This document shows, piece after piece, positions 56,485-64,000 of a DNA stretch of 64,000 bases. A model generated the notes under the pieces. That model saw only the letters and a list, made by a program, of their open reading frames with translations, was not told where the DNA came from and searched no databases. Positions within the stretch are counted from its first letter, which is position 1. The number at the start of each line of letters is the position of its first letter. The DNA is from Streptomyces aidingensis (GTDB taxonomy: Bacteria > Actinomycetota > Actinomycetes > Streptomycetales > Streptomycetaceae): positions 62,001 through 126,000 of the forward strand of contig NZ_FOLM01000009.1 in the NCBI RefSeq assembly GCF_900112355.1, given 5' to 3'. The position numbers and the translations under genes are program-made.

Positions 56485-57867
56485 TCAGGCCGCCCCGGCG
56501 CGCTGCGCCGCGTAGTTGCGCAGGAACAGCGCTTCGGCCACGGCCATGCGCTCCAGCTCGTCCGGGGACACGCTCTCGTCCACCGCGTGGATGCGGGCGG
56601 CCGGCTCGCTCAGCCCGATGAGCAGGATCTCCGCCTCCGGGTACAGCGCGGCCAGAGTGCCGGTCAGCGGGATGGAGCCGCCCTGCCCGGTGATCTCCAT
56701 CTCCGCGCCGTCGTACGCCTCCCGCATGGCCGCCGCCATCGCCGCGTACGCCGGACTGCCGGTGTCCGCCCGGAACGGCCGGCCCTCGCCGGCCGCCTCC
56801 ACCGACACCCGCGCGCCCCACGGCGCCCGCGACTCAAGATGCGCGGCCAGCAGCTTGGCCGCCTCCCCGGAGTCCGTCCCCGGCGGCACCCGCAGCGAGA
56901 CCAGGGCACCGGCGCTCGCCTGCACCGAGGGCGTGGCGCCCAGCACCGGCGGGCAGTCCACGCCCAGCACGGTCACCGAGGGCCGCGCCCACAGCCGGTC
57001 CGCCACCGTGCCGGAACCGGTCAGTTCCACCCCCGCCAGCACCCCGGCGTCCGCCCGGAACTGCTCCTCCGGATACTGGGTGCCGGTCCACACCCCGTCC
57101 GCCGGCAGGCCGTCCACCACCGTGGAGCCGTCCGCGGCGCGCAGCGAGTCGAGGATCCGGATCAGCGCGGCCAGCGCGTCCGGCGCGGCCCCGCCGAAGG
57201 CGCCGGAGTGCAGATTGCCCTCCAGGGTGTCCACCCGCACCCGCACCATGGCCATGCCGCGCAGCACCGCGGTCACGGTGGGCCGCCCGGCCTGGAAGTT
57301 GCCGCTGTCGCCGATCACCACGGCGTCCGCCCGCAGCAGCTCCGGATGCGCCTCGGCATACCGCTCCAGGCCGCCGGTGCCGCGTTCCTCGGAACCCTCG
57401 GCTATCACCTTGATCCCGACCGGCAGGCCCCCGTCGCGGCGCAGCGCGCGCAGCGCCAGCAGATGCATCAGCACACCGCCCTTGCAGTCCGCGGCGCCGC
57501 GGCCGTACCAGCGGCCGTCCCGCTCGGTCAGCTCGAACGGCGGCGAGGTCCACAGCTCCTCGCCCAGCGGCGGCTGCACGTCGTAGTGGGCGTACAGCAG
57601 CACCGTGGGGGCGCCCTGCGGCCCCGGCAGATGGCCGTAGACGGACTGGGTGCCGTCCGGGGTGTCCAGCAGCGCGACCTCGGGGAAGCCCTCGGCGCGC
57701 AGCGCGGCGGCGATCCACTCCGCGGCGGCCCGGCACTCCTCGGGCGGGAACAGCTGAGGATCCGCCACCGAGCGGAACGCCACCAGCTCGGCGAGTTCGC
57801 GCCGCGCCGTGGGCATCATGGCGCGCACGGCGGCGGCGAGCGGGGCCTGCTGCGGACTGCTGACCAT
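56485..57867 (-). CDS. M20-family dipeptidase
   Basis: The 460-aa zinc metallopeptidase has the M20 ligands: VLLYAHYDVQPPLGEELWTSPPF (His and Asp), GRGAADCKGGVLMHLLAL (bridging Asp), EGSEERGTGGLERY (catalytic Glu and ligand), NLHSGAFGGAAPDAL (dimerisation-domain His) and the C-terminal His region. It matches CNDP-like cytosolic dipeptidases. No signal peptide. ATG 57867 is the natural start. It is convergent with the small ORF and divergent from the reductase gene. Confidence 0.92.
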   Translation of the reverse strand: MVSSPQQAPLAAAVRAMMPTARRELAELVAFRSVADPQLFPPEECRAAAEWIAAALRAEGFPEVALLDTPDGTQSVYGHLPGPQGAPTVLLYAHYDVQPPLGEELWTSPPFELTERDGRWYGRGAADCKGGVLMHLLALRALRRDGGLPVGIKVIAEGSEERGTGGLERYAEAHPELLRADAVVIGDSGNFQAGRPTVTAVLRGMAMVRVRVDTLEGNLHSGAFGGAAPDALAALIRILDSLRAADGSTVVDGLPADGVWTGTQYPEEQFRADAGVLAGVELTGSGTVADRLWARPSVTVLGVDCPPVLGATPSVQASAGALVSLRVPPGTDSGEAAKLLAAHLESRAPWGARVSVEAAGEGRPFRADTGSPAYAAMAAAMREAYDGAEMEITGQGGSIPLTGTLAALYPEAEILLIGLSEPAARIHAVDESVSPDELERMAVAEALFLRNYAAQRAGAA

Positions 57868-58083
57868 GGGCGGATCGCTCCTTCTGGGCGCGGGGCCGGT
57901 GCGGTGCCGGCACCCGGCGGAGAGGATGTGCCCGCCGGGACGGGACCGACGACGTGCCGGCCCGGCTGACTCGGCTGACTCGGTGCGGCCGATCATCCCA
58001 CAGCCCTGACCCGCGCCGACCGGGCCGTAGGATGCCAGGGGGCGAAGGCCGTTACGGGACGTTTGGCGGGAGCGACAACACAC

Positions 58084-59286
58084 GTGAGCAGCGACAGCGC
58101 AGCCGGGAACCGGGTGGTGTGGGACGTCATCGTGGTGGGCGCGGGGCCCGCCGGGGCATCGGCGGCACGCGCCGCGGCGGAGACCGGGCGCCGGGTCCTG
58201 CTGCTGGAGAAGGCCGAGCTGCCCCGGTACAAGACCTGCGGCGGCGGCATCATCGGGCCGTCCCGGGACGCCCTGCCGCCCGGCTTCGAACTGCCGCTGA
58301 AGGACCGGGTGTTCGCGGTGACGTTCGCGCTGAACGGCCGCCTGGCGCGCACCCGCCGCTCGCGGCGCATGCTGTTCGGCCTGGTCAACCGGCCGGAGTT
58401 CGACCAGCGGCTGGTGGAGTACGCGGTCAAGGCCGGCGCCGAACTGCGCACCGGCGCCGCGGTGCAGCGGGTGGAGCAGCACGGTCCCGCGGTGCCGGAC
58501 CGGCGCACGGTCGCGGTGGTGCTGGCCGGCGGGGAGACCCTGCTGGCCCGGGCGGTGGTCGGCGCGGACGGCAGCGCCAGCCGGATAGGGGCCCATGTGG
58601 GGGTCCGGCTGGACCAGGTGGACCTGGGGCTGGAGGCGGAGATCCCGGTGCCGCCGGAGGTCGCCGAGGACTGGTCGGGCCGGGTGCTGATCGACTGGGG
58701 CCCGCTGCCCGGCTCCTACGGCTGGGTGTTCCCCAAGGGCGACACGCTGACGGTCGGGGTGATCTCGGCGCGCGGCGAGGGCGCGGCCACCAAGAAGTAC
58801 CTGGAGGACTTCACCGCCCGGCTCGGGCTGTCCGGCTTCTCGCCGGCCGTCTCCTCGGGGCATCTGACCCGCTGCCGCACCGACGACTCGCCGCTCTCCC
58901 GGGGGCGGGTGCTGGTCTGCGGGGACGCCGCGGGGCTGCTGGAGCCGTGGACCCGGGAGGGCATCTCCTACGCGCTGCGCTCCGGCCGGCTGGCGGGGGA
59001 GTGGGCGGTGCGGATCGCCGAGGCCTCCGACGCGGTGGACGCCCGGCGGCAGGCGCTCAACTACACCTTCGCCATCAAGTCGGGGCTGGGCATGGAGATG
59101 GGGGTGGGCCGCCGGATGCTGACGGTGTTCTCGCACCGGCCGCGGATGCTGCACGCCGCGATGATCGGTTTCCGCCCGGCCTGGCTGGTCTTCACCCAGA
59201 TCACCCGGGGCTCGGCGACCCTGGGGGGCATAGTGCGCAGCAGCCCGGTGGCCCGCCGGGTGCTGGCCGCGCTGGACCGCACCTGA
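58084..59286 (+). CDS. Geranylgeranyl reductase-family FAD flavoprotein
   Basis: The 400-aa protein has an N-terminal FAD loop DVIVVGAGPAGASAARAAAETGRRVLLLEKAELPRYKTCGGGI, the P-Y-K-x-C-G-G motif of geranylgeranyl reductases, VVGADGSASRIG and VLVCGDAAGLLEPWTREGISYALRSGRLAGEWA. Family members reduce isoprenoid double bonds (e.g. menaquinone side chains) or act as flavin oxidoreductases. GTG 58084 is selected; the frame is open from 58063 with TTG. It is convergent with the SARP gene. Confidence 0.9.
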   Translation: MSSDSAAGNRVVWDVIVVGAGPAGASAARAAAETGRRVLLLEKAELPRYKTCGGGIIGPSRDALPPGFELPLKDRVFAVTFALNGRLARTRRSRRMLFGLVNRPEFDQRLVEYAVKAGAELRTGAAVQRVEQHGPAVPDRRTVAVVLAGGETLLARAVVGADGSASRIGAHVGVRLDQVDLGLEAEIPVPPEVAEDWSGRVLIDWGPLPGSYGWVFPKGDTLTVGVISARGEGAATKKYLEDFTARLGLSGFSPAVSSGHLTRCRTDDSPLSRGRVLVCGDAAGLLEPWTREGISYALRSGRLAGEWAVRIAEASDAVDARRQALNYTFAIKSGLGMEMGVGRRMLTVFSHRPRMLHAAMIGFRPAWLVFTQITRGSATLGGIVRSSPVARRVLAALDRT

Positions 59287-59319
59287 CCCGCGGCCCGCGC
59301 CCGCGGCGGGCGGTGAGCG

Positions 59320-60150
59320 TCACACCGCGGGGGCGGCGGCCGGGAGCAGCGACGGATCCTGCCGCAGGATGCGCTGGTGCAGGGCGCGCAGCGCCGGTCC
59401 CGGATCGCAGCCCAGCTCCTCGGCACAGCGCCGCCGGGCGTCCTGGTAGGCGCGCAGCGCGCCGGCCGGCTGGCCGCTGCGGTAGAGCGCCAGCATCAGC
59501 AGCTCCACCATGCGCTCCCGCAGCGGATGCGCCGCCACCTGCCGTACCAGCTCATGCACGCACTCGTGGTAGCGGCCCAGCTCCAGCTCGCCCTCCAGCC
59601 GGCGCTCCAGCACCATCAGCCGCTTCTCCGCCCAGCGCCGCCGCTCGGCCGCCAGATACGGACCGGCCAGGCCCTCGGCGAACTCGCCCCGCCACATCGA
59701 CTCCGCCCGCGCCGCCAGCTCCGCCGCGGCGCGCAGCTCCCCGGCGTGCTGGGCGGCCAGCGCCCGGTGCAGCAGCGCCCGGCGCTCGTGCAGATCGTCC
59801 GGGGCCAGGCCGGTGAGCCGGTAGCCGCTGCCGGTCCAGGACAGCACCGGCGCCGCCCCGGCCCCGGAGGCCGCGGTGAGCACGCGCCGCAGTCCGGAGA
59901 CGTACTTCTGCACCAGATTGCGCACCTGGCCCGGCGGCGCGGTGCCCCAGACCGCGTCCACCAGGGCGTCGTAGGTCATCGGGCGGCCCTCCTGGAGGAG
60001 CAGCACGGCCAGCACCGCGCGCTGCCGGGGCGCGCCCAGCCCGATCTCCGGCCCGATCTCCGGCCCGGCCTCCGGCCCGGGGTCCGTTCCGCCGCCCGTC
60101 CGCAGCACCCGCAGCGGGCCCAGCACCTCGCACCGCAGTCCGTCAGCCAT
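59320..60150 (-). CDS. SARP-family transcriptional activator (AfsR/DnrI/RedD type)
   Basis: The 276-aa protein has an N-terminal OmpR-like winged helix (LRCEVLGPLRVL, then GAPRQRAVLAVLLLQEGRPMTYDALVDAVWGTAPPGQVRNLVQKYVSGLRRVL) and a BTAD helical domain (residues 110-250, HERRALLHRALAAQHAGELRAAAELAARAESMWRGEF). A GPEIGPEIG repeat lies in the first domain. SARPs activate secondary-metabolite genes through direct-repeat sites. It is divergent from an MMPL transporter gene with three 12-bp repeats between them. No biosynthetic genes are in the window. Confidence 0.9.
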   Translation of the reverse strand: MADGLRCEVLGPLRVLRTGGGTDPGPEAGPEIGPEIGLGAPRQRAVLAVLLLQEGRPMTYDALVDAVWGTAPPGQVRNLVQKYVSGLRRVLTAASGAGAAPVLSWTGSGYRLTGLAPDDLHERRALLHRALAAQHAGELRAAAELAARAESMWRGEFAEGLAGPYLAAERRRWAEKRLMVLERRLEGELELGRYHECVHELVRQVAAHPLRERMVELLMLALYRSGQPAGALRAYQDARRRCAEELGCDPGPALRALHQRILRQDPSLLPAAAPAV

Positions 60151-60220
60151 GCCCCGAGCGTAGGCCACCGGCGGGGCCCGCCCCCAGGTCCGCGGCCGGC
60201 CCGGGCGGCGGGCCCGGCCG

Positions 60221-60268
60221 GCGCGTTCCCGCGCGCGTTCCAGCGGTCGTTCCAGCGCCCGGTCAGCG
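60221..60268. promoter_or_regulatory. 12-bp direct repeats, candidate SARP binding site
   Basis: Units GCGCGTTCCCGC, GCGCGTTCCAGC and GGTCGTTCCAGC follow head to tail (60221-60256), with CGTTCC exactly every 12 bp, and a weaker fourth unit to 60268. SARPs bind direct repeats about one helical turn apart upstream of -10 boxes, so this fits SARP control of itself or the MMPL gene. Confidence 0.62.
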
Positions 60269-60337
60269 GTCTGCCGCACGGTGGGGGACGAGACCCGACC
60301 CCGGCCCGGAACAGGGCCGACGACCAAGGCGAGGACG

Positions 60338-62608
60338 ATGACCCCGCACCACAAGGGCGCGCCCCGGCCGCCGGCGGCACGCCGGGCCGGAGCCGTGCTG
60401 CTGACCGCGCTGATCCTGCTGCTGGGCCTGGCGGTCTACGGCGCCGGCGCCCAGGACGACCTGGAGCTGTCCCGCTGGGACTCGCCCGGCACCGACTCGG
60501 TGGCCGTCCAGGACGTGCTGCGCGAGGAGTTCGGCACCGGCAACCCCAATCTGGCGCTGCTGGTCACCGCGGCCGGCGGCGATGTGGACGCGCCACGGGT
60601 GCGGGCCGCCGGGCAGGAGCTGGCCGGCGAACTCGCCGCGCACCCCATGGTCACCGATGTCCGCTCCTACTGGGCCACCGGCGATCCGGCGCTGCGCAGC
60701 ACCGACGGCGGCCGGGCCCTGGTGCTGGCCCGGCTGGAGGGCAGCGCCACCGACACCCGTGCCGAACTCACCCGGCTGTCCCCGGAACTGGCCCGGGAGA
60801 CCGAGGAGATCACCGTCCTGGTGACCGGGCAGGAGGAGATCTCCCGGCAGGTGAGCGAGCAGGCGCGGCAGGACTTCCTCCGCGCCGAGCTGCTGATCCT
60901 GCCGATGGTCACCGTGCTGCTCGGGCTCTTCCTGCGGCGCACGGTCGCCGCCCTGCTGACCGTGGGCACCGGGCTGGCCTCGGTGCTGGCCACCCTGGCC
61001 GGGCTGCGGCTGCTGGCGCAGTTCACCCCGGTGTCGGTGTTCGCCGCCAACCTCGCGCTGGTGCTGGGCCTGGGACTCGGCATCGACTACAGCCTGTTCG
61101 TGATCGCCCGCTACCGGGAGGAGCGCCGGGCGGGCGCCGCGCCGGAGGCGGCGGTCGCCGCCACGGTCCGCACCGCCGGGCGGACCGTGCTGTTCAGCGG
61201 CCTGACCGTGGCGGTGTCGCTGGCCACCCTGCTGGTGTTCCCGTTCTTCTTCCTGCGCTCCTTCGCCTATGCCGGGGTGCTGGTGACGGCCACCGCGGTG
61301 GCCGGCGCGGTGCTGCTGCTGCCCGCGGCGCTGCTGCGCTGGGGCCACCGGGTGGAGCGCCCGGCGCCGGCCGGCCGCCCGGCCCGGGACGGGCTGTGGC
61401 ACCGGGCGGCGCTGGGCGCCATGCGCCGTCCGCTGGTCTCCGGCGGCGCGGTGGCGGCGGTGCTGCTGATCGCCGGCTCCCCGGTGCTGGGGCTGCGGTT
61501 CGGACTGCCGGACGAGCGGACCCTGCCGGAGGGCACCTCCTCCCGGGAGGCCACCGAGGAGCGCAACGCGCACTTCGCCGCCGAGGCCACCGACACGCTC
61601 TATGTGGTCAGCACCCGCAACGGGCCGTTCCCGGCGGACCGTACCGCGGCCTATGCGGACGAACTCTCCCGGCTGCCGGGGGTGTTCCAGGTGGAGTCGC
61701 CGGCCGGCCTGCACCGGGACGGGGAACTGGCCGCCCCGCCGGTGCGGGCGGCGGACGACCCGGCGGGCCGGGTCCGGCTCGCCGTGGTGCCCACCCGGCA
61801 GGCCATGGCGGGCGGCGTTCCCGGCGGCGTCCCGGGGCTGGTCGCCTCGGTCCGGGAGGTCCCGGCGCCCTACGGGGTGCTGGTGGGCGGCTACCCGGCC
61901 GAGACCACCGACTTCCGGGCCGAACTGCTGGACCGTCTGCCGCTGGTGGCCGGGCTGATCCTGCTGGCCACCTGCGGGCTGCTGTTCCTGATGACGGGCA
62001 GCGTGCTGCTGCCGCTGAAGGCCACCGTGCTCAACCTGCTCAGTCTGAGCGTGATGTTCGGCGCGCTGGTCTGGCTCTTCCAGGACGGCAATCTCTCCGG
62101 CCCGCTCGGCTTCACCCCGCTGGGCGCCATCGAGCCGAGCATCCCGGTGCTGATGTTCTGCGTCACCTACGGGCTCTCCATGGACTACGAGGTCTTCCTG
62201 CTGTCCCGGATCACCGCCGCCCGCCGGGCCGGCCTGGACACGGCGGCGGCAGTGGGGGAGGGGGTGCGCCGGACCGCGCCGGTGGTCACGGCGGCGGCGG
62301 GCATCCTGGCACTGACCTTCGCGGTCTACGCGAGCAGCGGGGTGGTCTTCCTGAAGATGCTGGGCATCGGCACGGCGCTGGTGATCCTGGTGGACGCCAC
62401 CCTGATCCGGATGGTGCTGCTGCCGGTCACCATGCGGCTGGCCGGGCGGGCCAACTGGTGGGCGCCCGGGCCGCTGCGCCGGCTGCACGCCCGCTTCGGG
62501 CTAGACGAGGGCGGCCCCGGCACGGGGCGGGCCGCCACCGCCGGGGCCGCCGGCGGGCCGGGGCGGGCCCGGCGGGAACCGGCGGGCACCTCCCGGGGCC
62601 CGTCCTGA
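60338..62608 (+). CDS. MMPL-family RND transporter
   Basis: The 756-aa protein has the duplicated RND layout: one N-terminal membrane span, a large extracytoplasmic domain, about five spans (LLILPMVTVLLGLFL to GAVLLLPAALLRWG) with GLGLGIDYSLFVIARYREE, then a second loop and five spans with YGLSMDYEVFLLSRI. The Asp residues in GIDYSLF and SMDYEVF are the conserved proton-relay positions. MMPL proteins export lipids or natural products. ATG 60338 follows an AAGGCGAGGA ribosome binding site. It is divergent from the SARP gene, suggesting export of a SARP-controlled compound. Confidence 0.92.
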   Translation: MTPHHKGAPRPPAARRAGAVLLTALILLLGLAVYGAGAQDDLELSRWDSPGTDSVAVQDVLREEFGTGNPNLALLVTAAGGDVDAPRVRAAGQELAGELAAHPMVTDVRSYWATGDPALRSTDGGRALVLARLEGSATDTRAELTRLSPELARETEEITVLVTGQEEISRQVSEQARQDFLRAELLILPMVTVLLGLFLRRTVAALLTVGTGLASVLATLAGLRLLAQFTPVSVFAANLALVLGLGLGIDYSLFVIARYREERRAGAAPEAAVAATVRTAGRTVLFSGLTVAVSLATLLVFPFFFLRSFAYAGVLVTATAVAGAVLLLPAALLRWGHRVERPAPAGRPARDGLWHRAALGAMRRPLVSGGAVAAVLLIAGSPVLGLRFGLPDERTLPEGTSSREATEERNAHFAAEATDTLYVVSTRNGPFPADRTAAYADELSRLPGVFQVESPAGLHRDGELAAPPVRAADDPAGRVRLAVVPTRQAMAGGVPGGVPGLVASVREVPAPYGVLVGGYPAETTDFRAELLDRLPLVAGLILLATCGLLFLMTGSVLLPLKATVLNLLSLSVMFGALVWLFQDGNLSGPLGFTPLGAIEPSIPVLMFCVTYGLSMDYEVFLLSRITAARRAGLDTAAAVGEGVRRTAPVVTAAAGILALTFAVYASSGVVFLKMLGIGTALVILVDATLIRMVLLPVTMRLAGRANWWAPGPLRRLHARFGLDEGGPGTGRAATAGAAGGPGRARREPAGTSRGPS

Positions 62609-62676
62609 CCCGCCCGGGCCCGCTTGCCCGGGCGGGGCCAGGGGGCGGCCGGCCGGGGACCGCGGCCGGCCGCCCC
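62609..62676. terminator. Double hairpin between MMPL and MFS genes
   Basis: Hairpin 1 pairs 62609-62619 with 62626-62636 (11 bp, 6-base loop). Hairpin 2 pairs 62642-62654 with 62664-62676 (13 bp). The convergent genes share these bidirectional terminators. Confidence 0.78.
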
Positions 62677-62713
62677 GGTGCCGGACCGGCCCCCGGCGGC
62701 CGGCCGGTGCCGC

Positions 62714-63985
62714 TCAGGGATCCGCCGGGTGCTCCGCGCCCGGGGCGCCGCTCAGCGAGCCCCGGTTGAGCAGCGCGGTCGCCGCCGCCACGGCGCACAG
62801 CAGCGCCACCGTGGTCAGCGCCGCGGCCAGGGTGAGCCACTCGGCCAGAAAGCCGATGGCCACCGGCCCCAGCAGCAGACCGCCGTAGCCGACGGTGGAG
62901 GCGGTGGCCACCCCGCTCGGCCCGGCCAGCGCCCCGGCCCGGCCGATGGCGATCGGGAAGATGTTGGCCAGACCGAGGCCGGTGAGCACGAAACCGGCCA
63001 GGGCCGCCCAGACCGTGGGGGCGAGCGAGCCCAGCAGCATGCCCGCGGCCCCGGCCGCGCCGCCGGCCACCAGCGCCCGGGTCTCGCCCAGCCGGGCCAG
63101 CAGGGCCGGGCCGGTGAGCCGTCCCACGGTCATGGCCAGGGCGAACACCGCGTAGCCGAGGGCGGCCGTGCTCGGCGCGGCGCCCAGCGTCTCCCGCAGG
63201 TGCAGCGCGCTCCAGTCGGCCAGCGCGCCCTCGCCGTAGGCGGTGCACAGGGCGATGAAGCCCAGGCCGTGGACGGCGGCCCGGTGCGGCCGGCGGCCGG
63301 GGGCGGCGCCGGCCGGGCGCGGGCCGGCGGACCGGGGGGCGGGCTTCGCCGGCCCGGGCGCCGGGCGGGCCAGCAGCATCCGGCCGGCGAACCCGGCGGT
63401 CAGCAGCCCGGCCAGGGCCAGCAGTCCCAGATGCCGGGCGGCGCTCAGCTCCCCGGCCACCAGGCCGCCGAGTCCGGCCCCGGCCATGCCGCCGAGGCTG
63501 AACGCGGCATGGAAGGCGGGCATCACCGGCCGGCCCAGCGCGGCCACCAGATCCACCGCGGCGCTGTTGGCGGCGACATTGACCGCGCCGAAGCCGACAC
63601 CGAAGACCAGCAGCACCAGGCCCAGGGTGAGCGCCGAGTGGGCGTGGGCGGGCAGGGCGACGGAGAACGCCAGCAGCGCGCCGGCCGCCACGGTGACCGG
63701 ATGGCTGCCGAGGCGCCGGCACAGCAGCCCGGTCAGCGACATGGTGACCACCGCGCCGGCCGACACGCCGAGCAGGGCCAGCCCCAGAGCGCCCGGCGAG
63801 GCGCCGGTCTGCTCCTTGACGGAGGGGATGCGGACCACCCAGCCGGCGAACACGAAGCCGTCCAGGGCGAAGAACGCGGTCAGCGCGGTACGGATACGGT
63901 GCAGGCCATGGTCGCGGCCGTGGCGGCCACGGCGGCCGGGACGGACGGCGGGCTGCCCCGCCTTCATTTTGTTTATGAGCGGCAC
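62714..63985 (-). CDS. MFS transporter
   Basis: The 423-aa protein has about 12 hydrophobic helices with the MFS pattern (FFALDGFVFAGWVVRIPSVKEQTGASPGALGLALLGVSAGAVVTMSLTGLLCRRLG, VFGVGFGAVNVAANSAAVDLV, ALADWSALHLRETLGAAPSTAALGYAVFALAMTVGRLTGP). It resembles the YbjJ-like sugar/drug MFS group. GTG 63985 lies 6 bp after a TATTCT (-10-like) element and would be leaderless; ATG 63967 is an alternative. Upstream sequence is cut by the window end. Confidence 0.85.
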   Translation of the reverse strand: MPLINKMKAGQPAVRPGRRGRHGRDHGLHRIRTALTAFFALDGFVFAGWVVRIPSVKEQTGASPGALGLALLGVSAGAVVTMSLTGLLCRRLGSHPVTVAAGALLAFSVALPAHAHSALTLGLVLLVFGVGFGAVNVAANSAAVDLVAALGRPVMPAFHAAFSLGGMAGAGLGGLVAGELSAARHLGLLALAGLLTAGFAGRMLLARPAPGPAKPAPRSAGPRPAGAAPGRRPHRAAVHGLGFIALCTAYGEGALADWSALHLRETLGAAPSTAALGYAVFALAMTVGRLTGPALLARLGETRALVAGGAAGAAGMLLGSLAPTVWAALAGFVLTGLGLANIFPIAIGRAGALAGPSGVATASTVGYGGLLLGPVAIGFLAEWLTLAAALTTVALLCAVAAATALLNRGSLSGAPGAEHPADP

Positions 63986-64000
63986 AAAGTAAGAATAGAG

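Noticed and set aside
59377..62769. A 1130-codon plus-strand open frame over the SARP and MMPL genes
   Set aside because: It is out of frame with MMPL and antisense to the SARP gene; composition is repetitive Arg/Pro/Gly.
59320..63985. A secondary-metabolite gene cluster at the right end
   Set aside because: Only a regulator and two transporters are present; no biosynthetic enzyme such as a PKS, NRPS or terpene synthase lies within the window.
1..64000. TTA leucine codons implying bldA control
   Set aside because: The few TTA triplets noticed were intergenic or out of frame; the scan was by eye and not exhaustive.

Overview
The window is chromosomal DNA of a Streptomyces-like actinomycete. 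GC is very high (about 74% by eye) with strong third-position G/C, and starts are frequently GTG. Reading frames are tightly coupled by ATGA, GTGA or TGATG overlaps, and the families are typical of Streptomyces: SARP, XRE with ligand domain, DUF6421, DUF5134, a VanZ/RDD fusion and RhaI-type rhamnose catabolism. I saw no tRNA, rRNA, CRISPR array, insertion sequence or phage gene.

Layout. 1-1.4 kb: 3' end of hypD and complete hypE, the edge of a [NiFe]-hydrogenase maturation locus. 1.4-5 kb: a lipoprotein-type aspartyl protease divergent from a site-2 protease with CBS domains, an aldo/keto reductase and a small DinB/MDMPI-type protein. 5-14.6 kb: a complete L-rhamnose to pyruvate module. On the minus strand lie rhaI, a fused aldolase/lactaldehyde dehydrogenase, rhaB and lutABC; rhaM and a LacI-family regulator diverge from it. 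Two near-identical 12-bp operators sit just downstream of mirror-image promoters. 14.7-21.2 kb: VanZ-RDD membrane protein, leucine-rich-repeat protein, two monooxygenase-fold proteins divergent from an XRE regulator, an ADP-ribosylglycohydrolase and a GAF-PP2C phosphatase. 21.2-25.3 kb: remnant of an XRE-cupin regulator, an XRE-TPR-like regulator divergent from a 75-aa protein, then an ECF41-type sigma factor divergent from a carboxymuconolactone-decarboxylase-like protein with matching promoters, and YjbQ. 25.4-30 kb: FUSC membrane protein, a chelatase-like protein lacking the usual histidines, a BadF-type sugar kinase and uracil-DNA glycosylase.

30.1-40.3 kb: a glycan locus in two divergent operons, with wecB and wecC (predicted UDP-ManNAcA supply), three glycosyltransferases, a coiled-coil protein and a methyltransferase-like protein. 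40.4-51.1 kb: Asp-box repeat protein, old-yellow-enzyme reductase with divergent ArsR regulator, TetR regulator, M56 peptidase with DUF5134, GDPD, the DUF6421-SDR-threonine aldolase set and a PlsC acyltransferase. 51.4-53.7 kb: etfB-etfA and a small gene. 53.8-64 kb: a CitE-like protein preceded by two adjacent palindromes, a P-loop kinase-Nudix fusion, a 47-codon ORF with its own terminator, an M20 dipeptidase, a geranylgeranyl-reductase-like flavoprotein, a SARP regulator divergent from an MMPL transporter with 12-bp direct repeats between them, and an MFS transporter.

The clearest integrated system is rhamnose catabolism: mutarotation, isomerisation, phosphorylation, cleavage to DHAP and L-lactaldehyde, oxidation to L-lactate, then LutABC oxidation to pyruvate. 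The least characterised parts are the glycan locus, the XRE/small-protein pair, the kinase-Nudix fusion and the 47-codon ORF. No transporter for rhamnose lies in the window. Regulatory sites are read by eye from symmetry and spacing; none was tested computationally.
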